Shown: positions 28,249 through 37,226 of the stretch, in pieces
How the letters are laid out: each line of letters opens with the position of its first letter
How positions within the stretch are numbered: position 1 is the stretch's first letter
NCBI GenBank assembly: GCA_963667875.2
Contig: CAXXGC010000005.1
Coordinates: forward strand, 1 to 64,000
Direction: 5' to 3'
DNA length: 64,000 nt
From: JAEXOD01 sp963667875
GTDB lineage: Bacteria; Bacteroidota; Ignavibacteria; Ignavibacteriales; Melioribacteraceae
Program-made: the position numbers and the translations under genes
Notes under the pieces: generated by a model
What the model saw: only the letters and a program-made list of their open reading frames with translations
Database searches by the model: none
What the model was told of the DNA's origin: nothing

Positions 28249-29406
28249 CTATGCAGATTTCTTTTTTGATAGAAATTCCGAAGGAGATAAACCGGTTATT
28301 TCTTTAAAAACACGATTGAACGTAGATCGTGAATTAAATCCAACTTTATCGTAAAGGTTTTCTATTATTATATTTTTTTCACCATCCATTAATTTTATTG
28401 CTTCCGAAATTCTATATTCGTTAATAAATTGATGAAAATTTTTTCCGAGTAAATCGTTTATTACTAATGAAATTTTCCTTGACTGAATATGAATCCGGCG
28501 AGAAAAGGATTCTATTGTAAGTGTTGATTTTAAATAAATTTTTGATTCGGTTAAATAATTTTCAATGGCATTTTTAATTTCCATTTTGTCCATATCCGAA
28601 TAAATATAATTTATTCCGGCAATTTTCCCCTTTTCTGCTTTGGAAGATAACTTTGCAAATCGTGCTTGAATTAAAACCAATGATTGATTAAACGCAACGT
28701 ACATCCCAAAAGAAATAAAAATAAAAGTAATTATCATTTCAATAAGACGTTTTTCAAATGGTTCATTAAATAAGTAAATTACTGCCCATGCTTCAAGTGC
28801 TTCGTAAAAAATTACCCCTGCAACGTACAATAATAAATTCCTAACCAAACGTAATTCTAATATATTATCAAGCACTTGTTTTTTTACTTCTCTAACTAAC
28901 AAAATTGTTAAAAAAATATAAAAAATTGTTTGAAAATAATATGCAGGAATAACAATCATTTGAAAATTAGAATAAACAGAAGAGTTGTGATTTGTTTGAC
29001 TTAAGTGAAATTTAAAAAACGCTAATTTATTCTGCAAGCTTAAAGGATAATATAAAGCACAAATTAAAACAAATATTAAAATTGGAAATATCAAGAAATA
29101 AATAATTGGTGGACGTTTTAAGTCATGACCATTAAAAACCATATCGCGTGAATAAACATAAAAAAGTGGATAGATTGAAAAATACAAGAGATATGATATT
29201 GGTAATAAATTTAATACAAGTTCTGTTTTATTAAGTGAAATAATTTGATCAATAATCAATAAAATAATTACTGTAATTAAACCAATTTTCAGGTAAATTT
29301 TTGGTTTATCAAATAGTTTATCCAGTCTAACCTGTATTAAAAAGAAAACCGAAAGAAGAGATATTAAAATTAGGTTTATAACATCAATTGAAGTTAATTC
29401 CATCAA
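28249..29406 (-). CDS. Membrane-anchored AraC family transcriptional regulator
   Basis: In this 385-residue protein, residues 1-~235 contain about seven hydrophobic helices. Residues ~285-385 hold an AraC/XylS double helix-turn-helix with FSRRIHIQSRKISLVINDLLG and the signature VGFNSRSTFNRVFKEITGLSPSEF. Such proteins sense a membrane or envelope signal and act on DNA from the membrane. It precedes the beta-helix gene on the same strand with ~125 bases between, so it may regulate that gene. Confidence 0.75.
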   Translation of the reverse strand: MMELTSIDVINLILISLLSVFFLIQVRLDKLFDKPKIYLKIGLITVIILLIIDQIISLNKTELVLNLLPISYLLYFSIYPLFYVYSRDMVFNGHDLKRPPIIYFLIFPILIFVLICALYYPLSLQNKLAFFKFHLSQTNHNSSVYSNFQMIVIPAYYFQTIFYIFLTILLVREVKKQVLDNILELRLVRNLLLYVAGVIFYEALEAWAVIYLFNEPFEKRLIEMIITFIFISFGMYVAFNQSLVLIQARFAKLSSKAEKGKIAGINYIYSDMDKMEIKNAIENYLTESKIYLKSTLTIESFSRRIHIQSRKISLVINDLLGKNFHQFINEYRISEAIKLMDGEKNIIIENLYDKVGFNSRSTFNRVFKEITGLSPSEFLSKKKSA

Positions 29407-29577
29407 AAGACCTTATTTATTAATTTTTAAGTTAATGATTTTATTTTATAAGTGCAAAAATATTTAATCAGATTGACAAATAATACTAAATTAATATCAA
29501 GATAGGTGTATTTTGAAATTATAGATAAGATTGAACAAGTTGAAATTGTGGATTTCTTATATCATGAATAATATGTT

Positions 29578-29801
29578 GAACTCCAGCGGTAGATGTCGCA
29601 TAAGTACAAAAGCGGAACTCACCCGTCTCAAAATCAGCCGGGCGTGGCCCATAACCCCTCTCTTAAAATGAGAGGGGAATATCTTTTATATAATATATTA
29701 TATAACAACACATTATAGATAATAATAATAAAATAATGCGGGGACAATAATTCCAAGATATTTCCAAAATCCAACTTATGCGACATCCACCAGCGGAGTT
29801 C
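29578..29801. repeat. MITE-like element A
   Basis: The 28-bp ends at 29578-29605 and 29774-29801 are inverted copies with 25 matches (GAACTCC...GATGTCGCATAAGT). The 224-bp element has no gene. It encloses a hairpin CCCCTCTC/GAGAGGGG at 29655-29677. Confidence 0.65.
29614..29682. repeat. Shared hairpin module, first copy
   Basis: Begins GGAACTCACCC and ends CCCTCTCTTAAAA...AGGGGAATAT. The same two blocks recur inverted at 30031-30100, so a small dispersed element sits inside both MITE-like elements. Confidence 0.5.
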
Positions 29802-29912
29802 GGATTTTGTGTGTGGTGTTTTTTACAGACATGGCACTTCACTGAAGTGCTCCTGTGAGGATAATATCATGCTAATATACTTAATAACAACAATTTATGT
29901 AATTTAAACTAA

Positions 29913-30133
29913 GAGGTTGTCTCAAAAGTAATAAACTTGGGCTAAAGCCCGAATTCTCTCGTTTTATAATCCCCAGCTTAAAAGCTGGGGTTATAAACTA
30001 AACGAATATATAGTATATCGTTACAGCTATATATTCCCCTTCTATTTTTAAGAGAGGGCGGTGTGCTTAGCGGGGTTTGCTGAGTCGATGGGTGAGTTCC
30101 AATGTGCAATATTATGACTTTTGAGACACCCTC
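29913..30133. repeat. MITE-like element B
   Basis: The 17-bp ends GAGGTTGTCTCAAAAGT (29913-29929) and its near-perfect inverse (30117-30133, 16 of 17) enclose 221 bp without a gene. The ends look like those of an insertion sequence, so this is probably a deletion derivative moved by a transposase encoded elsewhere. It holds the palindromes GGGCTAAAGCCC (29939-29950) and CCCCAGCTTAAAAGCTGGGG (29971-29990). Confidence 0.65.
30031..30100. repeat. Shared hairpin module, second (inverted) copy
   Basis: The reverse complement starts GGAACTCACCC and ends in the CCCTCTCTTAAAA...AGGGGAATAT block of the first copy; the middle has diverged. Confidence 0.5.
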
Positions 30134-30499
30134 GGTAAACTAAACCAAATATTGGGTTTTAACCCTAATTGTTTTTAATATTCATTTGCAGCATTGAAAG
30201 AATATCTATTATTTTGTTTTTCATGAAAACTTTGGGTTTCTTAAACAAAATTTTAATATAATTAAATAATTATTTATAACTATGTTGTTATCTGTTTTGT
30301 ATAATTATGTTATACAGAAAAATTAATAAAATAACTTGTTTAATGTTTTGAAGTAAATTGTTGCATTATTAGGCTTAATTGGTACATTTTTTCTAACTTA
30401 CAGAAGTAAATGTTTATGGTTTACCTCAATTATTTTTTTAATAAATTTCTGTAACCGAAATGCTTTGACTTATTAGGGTTAAACTTATAAAAAAAAAAC

Positions 30500-30547
30500 T
30501 TGACAAACGAATTTTAATTCGCTATTTTTACTTTGTATTTCAAAGTA
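30500..30547 (+). promoter_or_regulatory. Promoter with 19-bp palindromic operator (site 1)
   Basis: TTGACA (30500-30505), a 17-base spacer and TATTTT (30523-30528) form a strong promoter. The palindrome TACTTTGTATTTCAAAGTA (30529-30547) covers the expected start of transcription, a repressor position. A second palindrome CGAATT-TT-AATTCG lies in the spacer. Confidence 0.65.
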
Positions 30548-30567
30548 CTTTATTTAGGAGCTTAAAA

Positions 30568-31164
30568 ATGACTAATATAGAACCGATTGACGAACTATCT
30601 TTTATTAAAAAGATTATGACCGACAGCCAGCGAATAATGGTTGAAGACGGACACAACTTTATATTTTGGGGCATTTTAATAACAATTGGCCAAATTATTA
30701 CTTATTCTGTTTTTAAATTTCATATATTTTTAGAATATTTCGGCTGGGTATGGCCGGTACTGGTTGGATTTGGCTGGATTTATTCAATGATTATTAATTA
30801 TAAAAAATATGGTAAATCAAAAGTTCAAACATTTGCTGGTAAAATAATGGGTGCTTTATGGCGCGCTATTGGAATTGCAGCAATGATACTTGGTTTTGTG
30901 CCAATTCTTTCCGGTGGAATGCATGGAATTTATATTAATCCGCTAATTGCTTCCGTAATGGGTATAGCATATTATGTAACAGGTTATTTATATGGTAAAA
31001 AATGGGTCTCTTATATTGCTTACGGTTGGTGGCTTGGATCTATTTATATGTTTGTTTTTCCATATCTATATTCTTTATTAGTTATGACCGGAATGATGAT
31101 TTGTTTACAAATTGTACCGGGTTTATATTTACGTAATCAATATTTAAAAAACTTAAAGAAATAA
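30568..31164 (+). CDS. Integral membrane protein paired with a winged-helix regulator
   Basis: This 198-residue protein begins with a ~30-residue soluble helix (DELSFIKKIMTDSQRI) and then has about five to six membrane helices. No enzyme motif is seen. It lies 4 bases before the regulator gene, which is its obvious partner: it may pass a membrane signal to the regulator or be controlled by it. A good ribosome site (AGGAG) precedes the ATG. Confidence 0.6.
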   Translation: MTNIEPIDELSFIKKIMTDSQRIMVEDGHNFIFWGILITIGQIITYSVFKFHIFLEYFGWVWPVLVGFGWIYSMIINYKKYGKSKVQTFAGKIMGALWRAIGIAAMILGFVPILSGGMHGIYINPLIASVMGIAYYVTGYLYGKKWVSYIAYGWWLGSIYMFVFPYLYSLLVMTGMMICLQIVPGLYLRNQYLKNLKK

Positions 31165-31168
31165 TATC

Positions 31169-31465
31169 ATGAATGAATTTGATTACCAACAACTTGATGA
31201 AATAATTCACTCAAGGATTCGTTTGGCAATAATAGCCGTATTGGTTACTGTTGATGAAGCTGAGTTTACATTTCTAAAAGATAAAATAAACGCTACTGAT
31301 GGAAATTTGAGTACTCATCTAAAAAAACTGGAAGAAGCAGGTTATGTTGCAGTTGGAAAAAGTTTTGAGAATAGAAAACCTGTTTCCAGATATTTGTTAA
31401 CTTCAAAAGGGAAAAAAGCTTTTGAGTTATATGTAGAACGTTTGGAAAAATTAATTAAAAAATAA
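31169..31465 (+). CDS. Winged-helix transcriptional regulator
   Basis: A 98-residue single winged-helix domain of the HTH_34/ArsR-MarR-like type: an IHSRIRLAIIAVL helix, recognition helix near 45-60 (INATDGNLSTHLKKLEEAGYV) and a wing with KPVSRYLLTSKGKKAF. Small dimeric proteins of this kind bind short palindromes. Two near-identical 19-bp palindromes flank this gene pair at 30529 and 31481, so it is the likely repressor of both its own operon and the next one. Confidence 0.75.
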   Translation: MNEFDYQQLDEIIHSRIRLAIIAVLVTVDEAEFTFLKDKINATDGNLSTHLKKLEEAGYVAVGKSFENRKPVSRYLLTSKGKKAFELYVERLEKLIKK

Positions 31466-31480
31466 AATTTTTTACACTTT

Positions 31481-31499
31481 TACTTTGTTTTTCAAAGTA
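31481..31499 (+). promoter_or_regulatory. 19-bp palindromic operator (site 2)
   Basis: TACTTTGTTTTTCAAAGTA differs from site 1 by one central base. It lies just before the TPR/TonB receptor operon; a weak promoter TTAATT-17-TACACT (31451-31479) ends at its left edge. Confidence 0.65.
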
Positions 31500-31542
31500 C
31501 TTTAAAATAACATATTATAACAACTTATAGGAGATCTAAAAA

Positions 31543-32313
31543 ATGAAAAAGATGACAATAATGATAATACTTTTACTTTTGGGAACTGTTAGTTTAATGT
31601 TCCCTCAAAGCACTGAAGAAATCTATTCCGAAGGTATTAAAACCCTAAAACAAGCTGATAATTTTATGGATTTTTCAAATTACATAAGCGCTGCAGGACT
31701 TTTTGAACGCGGACTAAATGTTGAACCGGAGAACAATTTGTTAAAATATCATAAAGCTTATTGCAATTATAAAATATCGTACATCTATTTAATGAAAAAA
31801 GACACACCAAATTTTACAAAAAATATGGATGAAGCTGTTAATTTATTAAAAGAAGTAATAAAAACTGATGGAACCAATTCCGAAGCAATGGCGTTATTAG
31901 CTACTTGTTATGGTATAAAAATCACTTCCGATTGGAGTCTTGCCCAATCACTTGGAGCCGAAAGTCATAAATTATTGGAAATGGCATTAAGCATCTCGCC
32001 TAACAATCCACGTGTTTTATTGCAGAGTGGGATTTCGAAATTTAACACACCTGAGTTTTTTGGCGGGGACAAAAAGAAAGCTACAGAGATATTTAAACAA
32101 TGTATTGAATTATTTAAAAGTGAAAAAAACGACAAATACGGCTGGGGTCAATTAGATTCGTACGCATGGTTTGGAATTGCACTTACATCATTAAAAGATC
32201 CCGGTGCTGCAGTAACAGTGTATAATGAAGCTTTGCAAATAGAACCAAACTTTGGCTGGATAAAATATAAACTATTACCGGAAGTTCAAAAATCATTATC
32301 AACAAATAATTAA
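31543..32313 (+). CDS. Secreted TPR protein
   Basis: A 256-residue protein with an N-terminal signal peptide (cleavage after ~residue 22) and tetratricopeptide-like helical pairs through ~30-240 (AAGLFERGLNVEPENNLLKYHKAY, ALSISPNNPRVLLQSG). It is likely periplasmic. The TonB-receptor gene starts 10 bases later, so the two probably act together, with the TPR protein as a scaffold or substrate-handling partner. Confidence 0.65.
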   Translation: MKKMTIMIILLLLGTVSLMFPQSTEEIYSEGIKTLKQADNFMDFSNYISAAGLFERGLNVEPENNLLKYHKAYCNYKISYIYLMKKDTPNFTKNMDEAVNLLKEVIKTDGTNSEAMALLATCYGIKITSDWSLAQSLGAESHKLLEMALSISPNNPRVLLQSGISKFNTPEFFGGDKKKATEIFKQCIELFKSEKNDKYGWGQLDSYAWFGIALTSLKDPGAAVTVYNEALQIEPNFGWIKYKLLPEVQKSLSTNN

Positions 32314-32323
32314 TTGTAATATC

Positions 32324-34531
32324 ATGAAAAATTTAATATTTATTCTAATGTTGTTTGCTGCTTTTACTTATACAGCAGCTCAAAATAAAAGCAAAACAAT
32401 AACCGGTATTGTTAAGGATAATAATAATGTTCCACTCGAATTTGTTAATGTTTACATTCTAAATACTCTTGATGGCGGCATGACAGACCAAAACGGAATT
32501 TTTAGTGTCCTTACTAAACAAAACTCTAAAATAGAACTTATTACAAGTATGATTGGATATGAAAAAAAATCAACATTTATTGATTTAAATACATATAATG
32601 GTGAGCCTTTAACAATTATCCTAAAAAGTAATATTGTGTCTACAAAAGAAGTGATTATTACTGCAAGCTCTTTTGGTTCTGAAAAAGGCAAGGGTGTTGT
32701 AATGACCGGATTAGATGTATTAACAACACCGGGCGGAGCTGCCGATATTTTCCAAGCACTTAAAACCATGCCCGGGTTAACCCAGGTTTCCGAAAGCGCG
32801 GAATTGTACGTAAGAGGTGGTGATCCTATTGAGACCACCACCCTTTTAGACCAGGCATCTTTAAATCATCCTTATACATATGAATCTTCTTATGGCGGAT
32901 TATTTTCCAACATCAATTCATCAAATATTAAAGGAATGTATTTTTCAAGCGGCGGTTTTTCAGCCAAATACGGAAATGCTCTTTCAGGTGTGTTAGATCT
33001 TGAAACAAAAAACGAACCTAACGTAACTTCAATTAATTTAGGTTTATCACTTGCCAGTTTAGATTTTCAAATTGAAAAACCGTTAATTAATGATGTATTG
33101 GGAATGCGGTTAAGCGGTCGTAAAAGTTATACCGGTCCTATTTTTTGGCTTAACGGAAGCAGAAGTGATTTTACTTTTGCGCCATCTTCACAGGATATAA
33201 GTACAAATTTATGTTATAAGTTTTCGCAAACAGGAAGAATTAAAACATTTGTATCTATTTCGCAGGATAAACAAGGTGTAATAGTTCAACAACCCGGTTA
33301 TAATGATGAATTTAATGGAAAATCGGAAAACATTTTAATTAACACGCAACTGACAGAACTTTTATCGGCAAATCTATTTCTTAAATCAAGTTTATCATAT
33401 TCAAAATTTTACAGCAATTGGGAACTTGGTGTTTTAGATTTGGATAAAAAAGATAATACAATGAAATTCAGATCAGATTTGGAATTTACCGTTAATTCGG
33501 ATATAAAAATTCTTTTTGGTTTTGAAGCCGAAAAGCGAAAATCTCAGTTTATTGGAACAATACCTTCCGAAGATTACGATTTAAGAAAAGATGCAAAATC
33601 GGAAATAATTAATGCTTCATTTGATAACATAAGATATGGAATTTATGGTGAAGGCGAATTTTCATCACTATTTGGAATAAAATCGTTGTTTATTATTGCA
33701 GGAGTCAGATCCGATTATATTTCTAAATTAGACCTAAATTGGGTTGACCCTCGTTTTAATTTGGGTTATAAAATAAACGAAGTTACAACTTTTAGCCTTG
33801 GTTGGGGAATTTTCCATCAGCATCCCGATCCAAGATTGTTTTCTAATGCAGACGGAAATCCAAGTCTTAAATCAATGAAAGCTATACATTATATAGCCTC
33901 ATTTAATTACAAACTTAGCAATAATGACAATATTCGTATTGAAGTTTATTATAAAAAATATTCAGGCCTGCCGTTAGAAGACTCGGTTCTAAATTACACA
34001 AACAAAGGATTTGGTTATTCAAAAGGAATTGACTTAATTATTAAAGGAAGTATATTTGGTTATGTTGACGGTTGGATTTCGTATGGATTAATTGATACAA
34101 AACGAAAATGGATGGATTATGAAAATTTGACATCAGGAAGTTATGATATAACCCATAATTTTACAGTTGTTGCAAAATACAACTTTACAAACTCTTTTCA
34201 ACTTGGTTTAAATTACAAATTTGCTACCGGTAAACCATATACTCCGGCTTTAGGCGGAACATATAACGAACTGCAAAATTATTACGAACCTGTTTATGCC
34301 GGTGATAATTCAGCCCGCTACCCAAATTATCAGCGCCTGGATATGCGATTTACATATTTAACTACTTTGTTTGAAGATAAATTTTCAGTTTTTTACGTTG
34401 AAGCTTTGAATATACTTAATATTAAAAACATCTTCGATTATTCTTATTCATTCGACTATTCCCAGAAAAAAGAAGTTGGCAGTTATTTTGGAAGAAGAAC
34501 CATCGTTTTTGGGATGCAGATTAATTTGTAA
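32324..34531 (+). CDS. TonB-dependent outer-membrane receptor
   Basis: A 735-residue protein: signal peptide (1-19); a carboxypeptidase-regulatory-like domain (~22-105, GIVKDNNNVPLEFVNVYI); a plug domain (~125-225, with the ELYVRGGDPIETTTLLDQ motif); and a 22-strand barrel ending in an aromatic-rich strand (RRTIVFGMQINL). Imports a ligand across the outer membrane using TonB energy. No SusD-like partner lies next to it, so a glycan-uptake role is not implied; the substrate is unknown. Confidence 0.85.
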   Translation: MKNLIFILMLFAAFTYTAAQNKSKTITGIVKDNNNVPLEFVNVYILNTLDGGMTDQNGIFSVLTKQNSKIELITSMIGYEKKSTFIDLNTYNGEPLTIILKSNIVSTKEVIITASSFGSEKGKGVVMTGLDVLTTPGGAADIFQALKTMPGLTQVSESAELYVRGGDPIETTTLLDQASLNHPYTYESSYGGLFSNINSSNIKGMYFSSGGFSAKYGNALSGVLDLETKNEPNVTSINLGLSLASLDFQIEKPLINDVLGMRLSGRKSYTGPIFWLNGSRSDFTFAPSSQDISTNLCYKFSQTGRIKTFVSISQDKQGVIVQQPGYNDEFNGKSENILINTQLTELLSANLFLKSSLSYSKFYSNWELGVLDLDKKDNTMKFRSDLEFTVNSDIKILFGFEAEKRKSQFIGTIPSEDYDLRKDAKSEIINASFDNIRYGIYGEGEFSSLFGIKSLFIIAGVRSDYISKLDLNWVDPRFNLGYKINEVTTFSLGWGIFHQHPDPRLFSNADGNPSLKSMKAIHYIASFNYKLSNNDNIRIEVYYKKYSGLPLEDSVLNYTNKGFGYSKGIDLIIKGSIFGYVDGWISYGLIDTKRKWMDYENLTSGSYDITHNFTVVAKYNFTNSFQLGLNYKFATGKPYTPALGGTYNELQNYYEPVYAGDNSARYPNYQRLDMRFTYLTTLFEDKFSVFYVEALNILNIKNIFDYSYSFDYSQKKEVGSYFGRRTIVFGMQINL

Positions 34532-34689
34532 CCAGAATATTTCTATTATTATTCTAGAAACTAATCAGCCCGCTAAATAAAAAATTTTAAACCTTCCCGT
34601 TATCCTTTTTGTCTAACCAGTAAATATTAACAAAATAATCAATTATTCTTTATAAATAGGATATTTATCAATTAAACGGGAAAAACGAT

Positions 34690-35598
34690 TTGTTGAGTAT
34701 ACACAAAAAACAACACTGTACAAACCCGAATGGAATCCCCGGTTTATGTATAAATGATTTTACAAATTTGCCGTCAAATTTTGCAGTTATAGATTTGCAG
34801 CAAATTTTTGATAATTCAAAAATAAAATCGTTTGAAAGTTTTGCAATGGATTGTAATTTATTATTTGTAATAACCAATGGAGAAGTTAAACATCAAATTG
34901 ACTTTAACACATTTTATTATGCTGAAAAAAACATGTTTTCGGTTCTTTCAGGACAAGTACAAAAAATAGATATTGCCTATAATACAACCGGATATTGTAT
35001 TTTATTTAACGATAATTACATTAATTATTCTTTTACCGGTTTTAAATGGATACAGGATTTAAATCTATTTAATAATTTTAATTGCTGTCCGGTAACAGAA
35101 CTTAGTGATAGCGAATATGAAACAATTTTAAGTTTAATTGACCAAATTAAATTTGAAATGATTAAACAGAATAAATATGGGCAAGACGAGATGTTGTCGG
35201 TATTGTTTAAGTCTTTATTGCTTCACGCCGAACGCACAAAAAAAGAAAAAATCGATCAAAAAATTTTAACCGGCAACGATTATTTATTATTTAACAAGTT
35301 AAAAACCTACATCGATGAACAATTTCATGAAGAAAGAGCTGTAAACTACTATGCAAAAAAATTATTTGTCACACCAAAAAAAATAAATTCTTTATCAAAA
35401 AAGTATTGGGGAATAACCGCAAAACAGGCAATTGAGGAAAGAACAATTTTGGAGATTAAAAGATTATTATTTTACACCAATTATACAATAAAAGAAATTG
35501 GGGATAAATTAGGATTTAAGGAACCGACAAATTTTAATAAATTTTTTAAAAAACTTACTAATTTTACTCCTGCTGAATTTAGAAGAAATAAAATATAG
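34690..35598 (+). CDS. AraC family transcriptional regulator
   Basis: A soluble ~302-residue protein with a cupin-like N-terminal sensor part (~30-190) and a C-terminal AraC helix-turn-helix pair (~200-302; YYAKKLFVTPKKINSLSKKY, then IKEIGDKLGFKEPTNFNKFFKKLTNFTPAEF). No ATG is available near the start; TTG codons at 34690/34693 are the best choice, the frame being closed by TAG at 34657. Two pairs of direct-repeat sites downstream, each ahead of a duplicated small gene, are probable targets. Confidence 0.8.
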   Translation: MLSIHKKQHCTNPNGIPGLCINDFTNLPSNFAVIDLQQIFDNSKIKSFESFAMDCNLLFVITNGEVKHQIDFNTFYYAEKNMFSVLSGQVQKIDIAYNTTGYCILFNDNYINYSFTGFKWIQDLNLFNNFNCCPVTELSDSEYETILSLIDQIKFEMIKQNKYGQDEMLSVLFKSLLLHAERTKKEKIDQKILTGNDYLLFNKLKTYIDEQFHEERAVNYYAKKLFVTPKKINSLSKKYWGITAKQAIEERTILEIKRLLFYTNYTIKEIGDKLGFKEPTNFNKFFKKLTNFTPAEFRRNKI

Positions 35599-35607
35599 GA
35601 CGTTTTA

Positions 35608-35638
35608 TACCATATAACGTTTGGTATTTACCATATAA
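35608..35638 (+). promoter_or_regulatory. Direct-repeat operator pair 1 (TACCATATAA x2)
   Basis: TACCATATAA occurs at 35608-35617 and 35629-35638, exactly 21 bases apart (two helical turns), as for AraC-type dimers. It stands 68 bases before the start of the first proline-rich gene and just after the araC-like stop. Confidence 0.65.
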
Positions 35639-35705
35639 ATTTAAATTAACAATACGATGATATTATTGAGTTAGAAAATAATTATTTAATTTTAAGGAGT
35701 AGACA

Positions 35706-36158
35706 ATGATTAGTTCAATAAGCAGCAATAATTATCAGTACCAGTCGCAATCCATTGCAAAGACTGAAACAAAACTGACGGACGATCAAAAAACCACACT
35801 GCAAAGCATTTTGGAAAAATATGATCCCGAAAATATGACAGATGATGAAATGACAAGTATGATGGATGAAATTCAGGAAGCCGGCATTACTCCGAGCAAA
35901 GAATTTGGCACAATTATGGACACTGCCGGATTTGAAAGACCAGAACCACCATCAGGAACTCCCCCATCAGGACAACCTCCAATGGGTCCTCCTCCAAGTG
36001 GTGCTACTCAAAGCAGCAAAACAACTCAATTGGTTACCGATTATATGGCATTAAAAGATTCCGGTAAAGCAACAGATGATGATCTTAATACACTATTAAA
36101 AACATTAATGAAAAATAGTGAAAATACATCAGGACTTCTTATTAATAAACTTGCCTAA
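35706..36158 (+). CDS. Small proline-rich protein, paralogue 1
   Basis: A 150-residue protein. N-terminus MISSISSNNYQYQSQS; a helical acidic segment (~20-70, LTDDQKTTLQSILEKYDPENMTDDEM, then GITPSKEFG and AGFERPEPPSG); a Pro/Gly linker (~78-100); and a final helical segment. No signal peptide. It resembles uncharacterised small proteins of other bacteria that start with a Ser-rich MSSISS-type sequence and carry an AGIxPSxxLxxxxxxAGF motif (from memory). Function unknown. Confidence 0.6.
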   Translation: MISSISSNNYQYQSQSIAKTETKLTDDQKTTLQSILEKYDPENMTDDEMTSMMDEIQEAGITPSKEFGTIMDTAGFERPEPPSGTPPSGQPPMGPPPSGATQSSKTTQLVTDYMALKDSGKATDDDLNTLLKTLMKNSENTSGLLINKLA

Positions 36159-36207
36159 CAATATTTGACTAAAACTTCACTATTGTTTTAGTGACTAAAT
36201 AAATTGT

Positions 36208-36239
36208 AAAGGTGCCATTAATATTATGGCACCTTTTTT
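36208..36239 (+). terminator. Intrinsic terminator after paralogue 1
   Basis: AAAGGTGCCAT pairs with ATGGCACCTTT around a 7-base loop and runs into T's. Confidence 0.75.
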
Positions 36240-36307
36240 ATTATCCGCTTTAAAATAACTTTAGCTTTTTAATATAATATTTATAATTATTTGTTTTGGA
36301 CGGTTTT

Positions 36308-36338
36308 TACCATACAACTAACAATAATTACCATATAA
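36308..36338 (+). promoter_or_regulatory. Direct-repeat operator pair 2 (TACCATACAA, TACCATATAA)
   Basis: The two half-sites at 36308-36317 and 36329-36338 are again 21 bases apart, and stand 69 bases before the start of the second proline-rich gene; a GGACG precedes both pairs. The match in motif, spacing and distance marks a co-regulated pair. Confidence 0.65.
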
Positions 36339-36406
36339 TTTGAATTTACTTTTTTCGAATATATAAATAGAATTAAAAAACATTAACCAATTAAAAGGAG
36401 CACAAA

Positions 36407-36844
36407 ATGATTAGTTCTATTAACAGCAACAATTATCAATTTCCGTCACAATCTGTTTCGCGGACTGAAACAAAATTGACAGACGATCAAAAAACAACAT
36501 TGCAAAGTATTTTGGAGAAATATGATCCCGAGAACATGACCGATGATGATATGAAAAGCATGATGGATGAAATTAATGAAGCCGGGATCACACCCAGCAA
36601 AGAATTTGGGCAGATTATGGATACAGCAGGTTTTGAAAGACCTGAACCTCCATCGGGAACTCCTCCAGCCGGACCACCACCAAGCGATTCAACTCAGAAT
36701 AATAAAACAAACCAATTAGTTTCAGATTTTCTAACATTAAAGGATTCCGGCCAGGCAACTGAAGATGATCTTAATGCACTACTACAGAATTTGATTAAAA
36801 GTAGCGGAAGTACATCAGGTTTATTTGTTAATAAACTTTCCTGA
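36407..36844 (+). CDS. Small proline-rich protein, paralogue 2
   Basis: A 145-residue paralogue of the gene 250 bases upstream, nearly identical over residues 17-85 and with a shorter Pro/Gly linker. AAGGAG precedes the ATG. The copies differ by many silent changes, so the duplication is not very recent. Probably under the same AraC regulator. Function unknown. Confidence 0.6.
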   Translation: MISSINSNNYQFPSQSVSRTETKLTDDQKTTLQSILEKYDPENMTDDDMKSMMDEINEAGITPSKEFGQIMDTAGFERPEPPSGTPPAGPPPSDSTQNNKTNQLVSDFLTLKDSGQATEDDLNALLQNLIKSSGSTSGLFVNKLS

Positions 36845-36872
36845 TAAATTAGTTTGATGAGATATATTTAAA

Positions 36873-37062
36873 CCGTAACTCCGCTTTATTTAGGCACAAT
36901 ATATTACCAAAGAAAAATATTTAATCTATAGATGTACCGCTAATTTTGCAGCAGAGATTATTATTTTCCGAATTCCTTTGTTAATATTTTGCATTAGTAA
37001 ATTTAATTGTATTTATTAAATTCTATTAATAATATTATTTTAAAATCAGGCTTAAAGGCCGA
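36873..37062. repeat. Dispersed ~190-bp repeat, copy A
   Basis: About 90% identical to 50518-50710. It begins CCGTAACTCCGC and ends in AAATCAGGCTTAAAGGCCGA. No reading frame is present. Confidence 0.7.
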
Positions 37063-37226
37063 GTTGAGCAGTTGTTATCCCCACGCCCTAAAGGACGTGG
37101 TTATTTAAAATCCTTATAACTTATTATAAATAATGCGATAATGTTATTATATCTCCCCGTTTAAATAACCCCAGCATTCATGCTGGGGGCTGACGGAATA
37201 GATATAACGGGCTTTAGCCCTGATTC
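37043..37226. repeat. Palindrome-rich MITE-like element C
   Basis: AAATCAGGCTTAAAGGCC on the left and GGGCTTTAGCCCTGATT on the right form imperfect inverted ends. Inside are CCACG/CGTGG (37081-37100) and CCCCAGCATTCATGCTGGGG (37169-37188). The right half, read on the minus strand, matches the GGGCTAAAGCCC...CCCCAGC module of element B. Confidence 0.5.

Larger units (their letters stand above)
29407..30499. other. Gene-free interval filled with small repeats
   Basis: No credible gene is present. Besides the two MITE-like elements there is a short hairpin GGCACTTCA/TGAAGTGC near 29833-29851. The rest, 30134-30499, is AT-rich and shows nothing recognisable before the promoter of the next operon. 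Confidence 0.6.

Noticed and set aside
29407..30567. Transposase remnant between the repeats
   Set aside because: No reading frame of useful length or transposase motif could be found on either strand.
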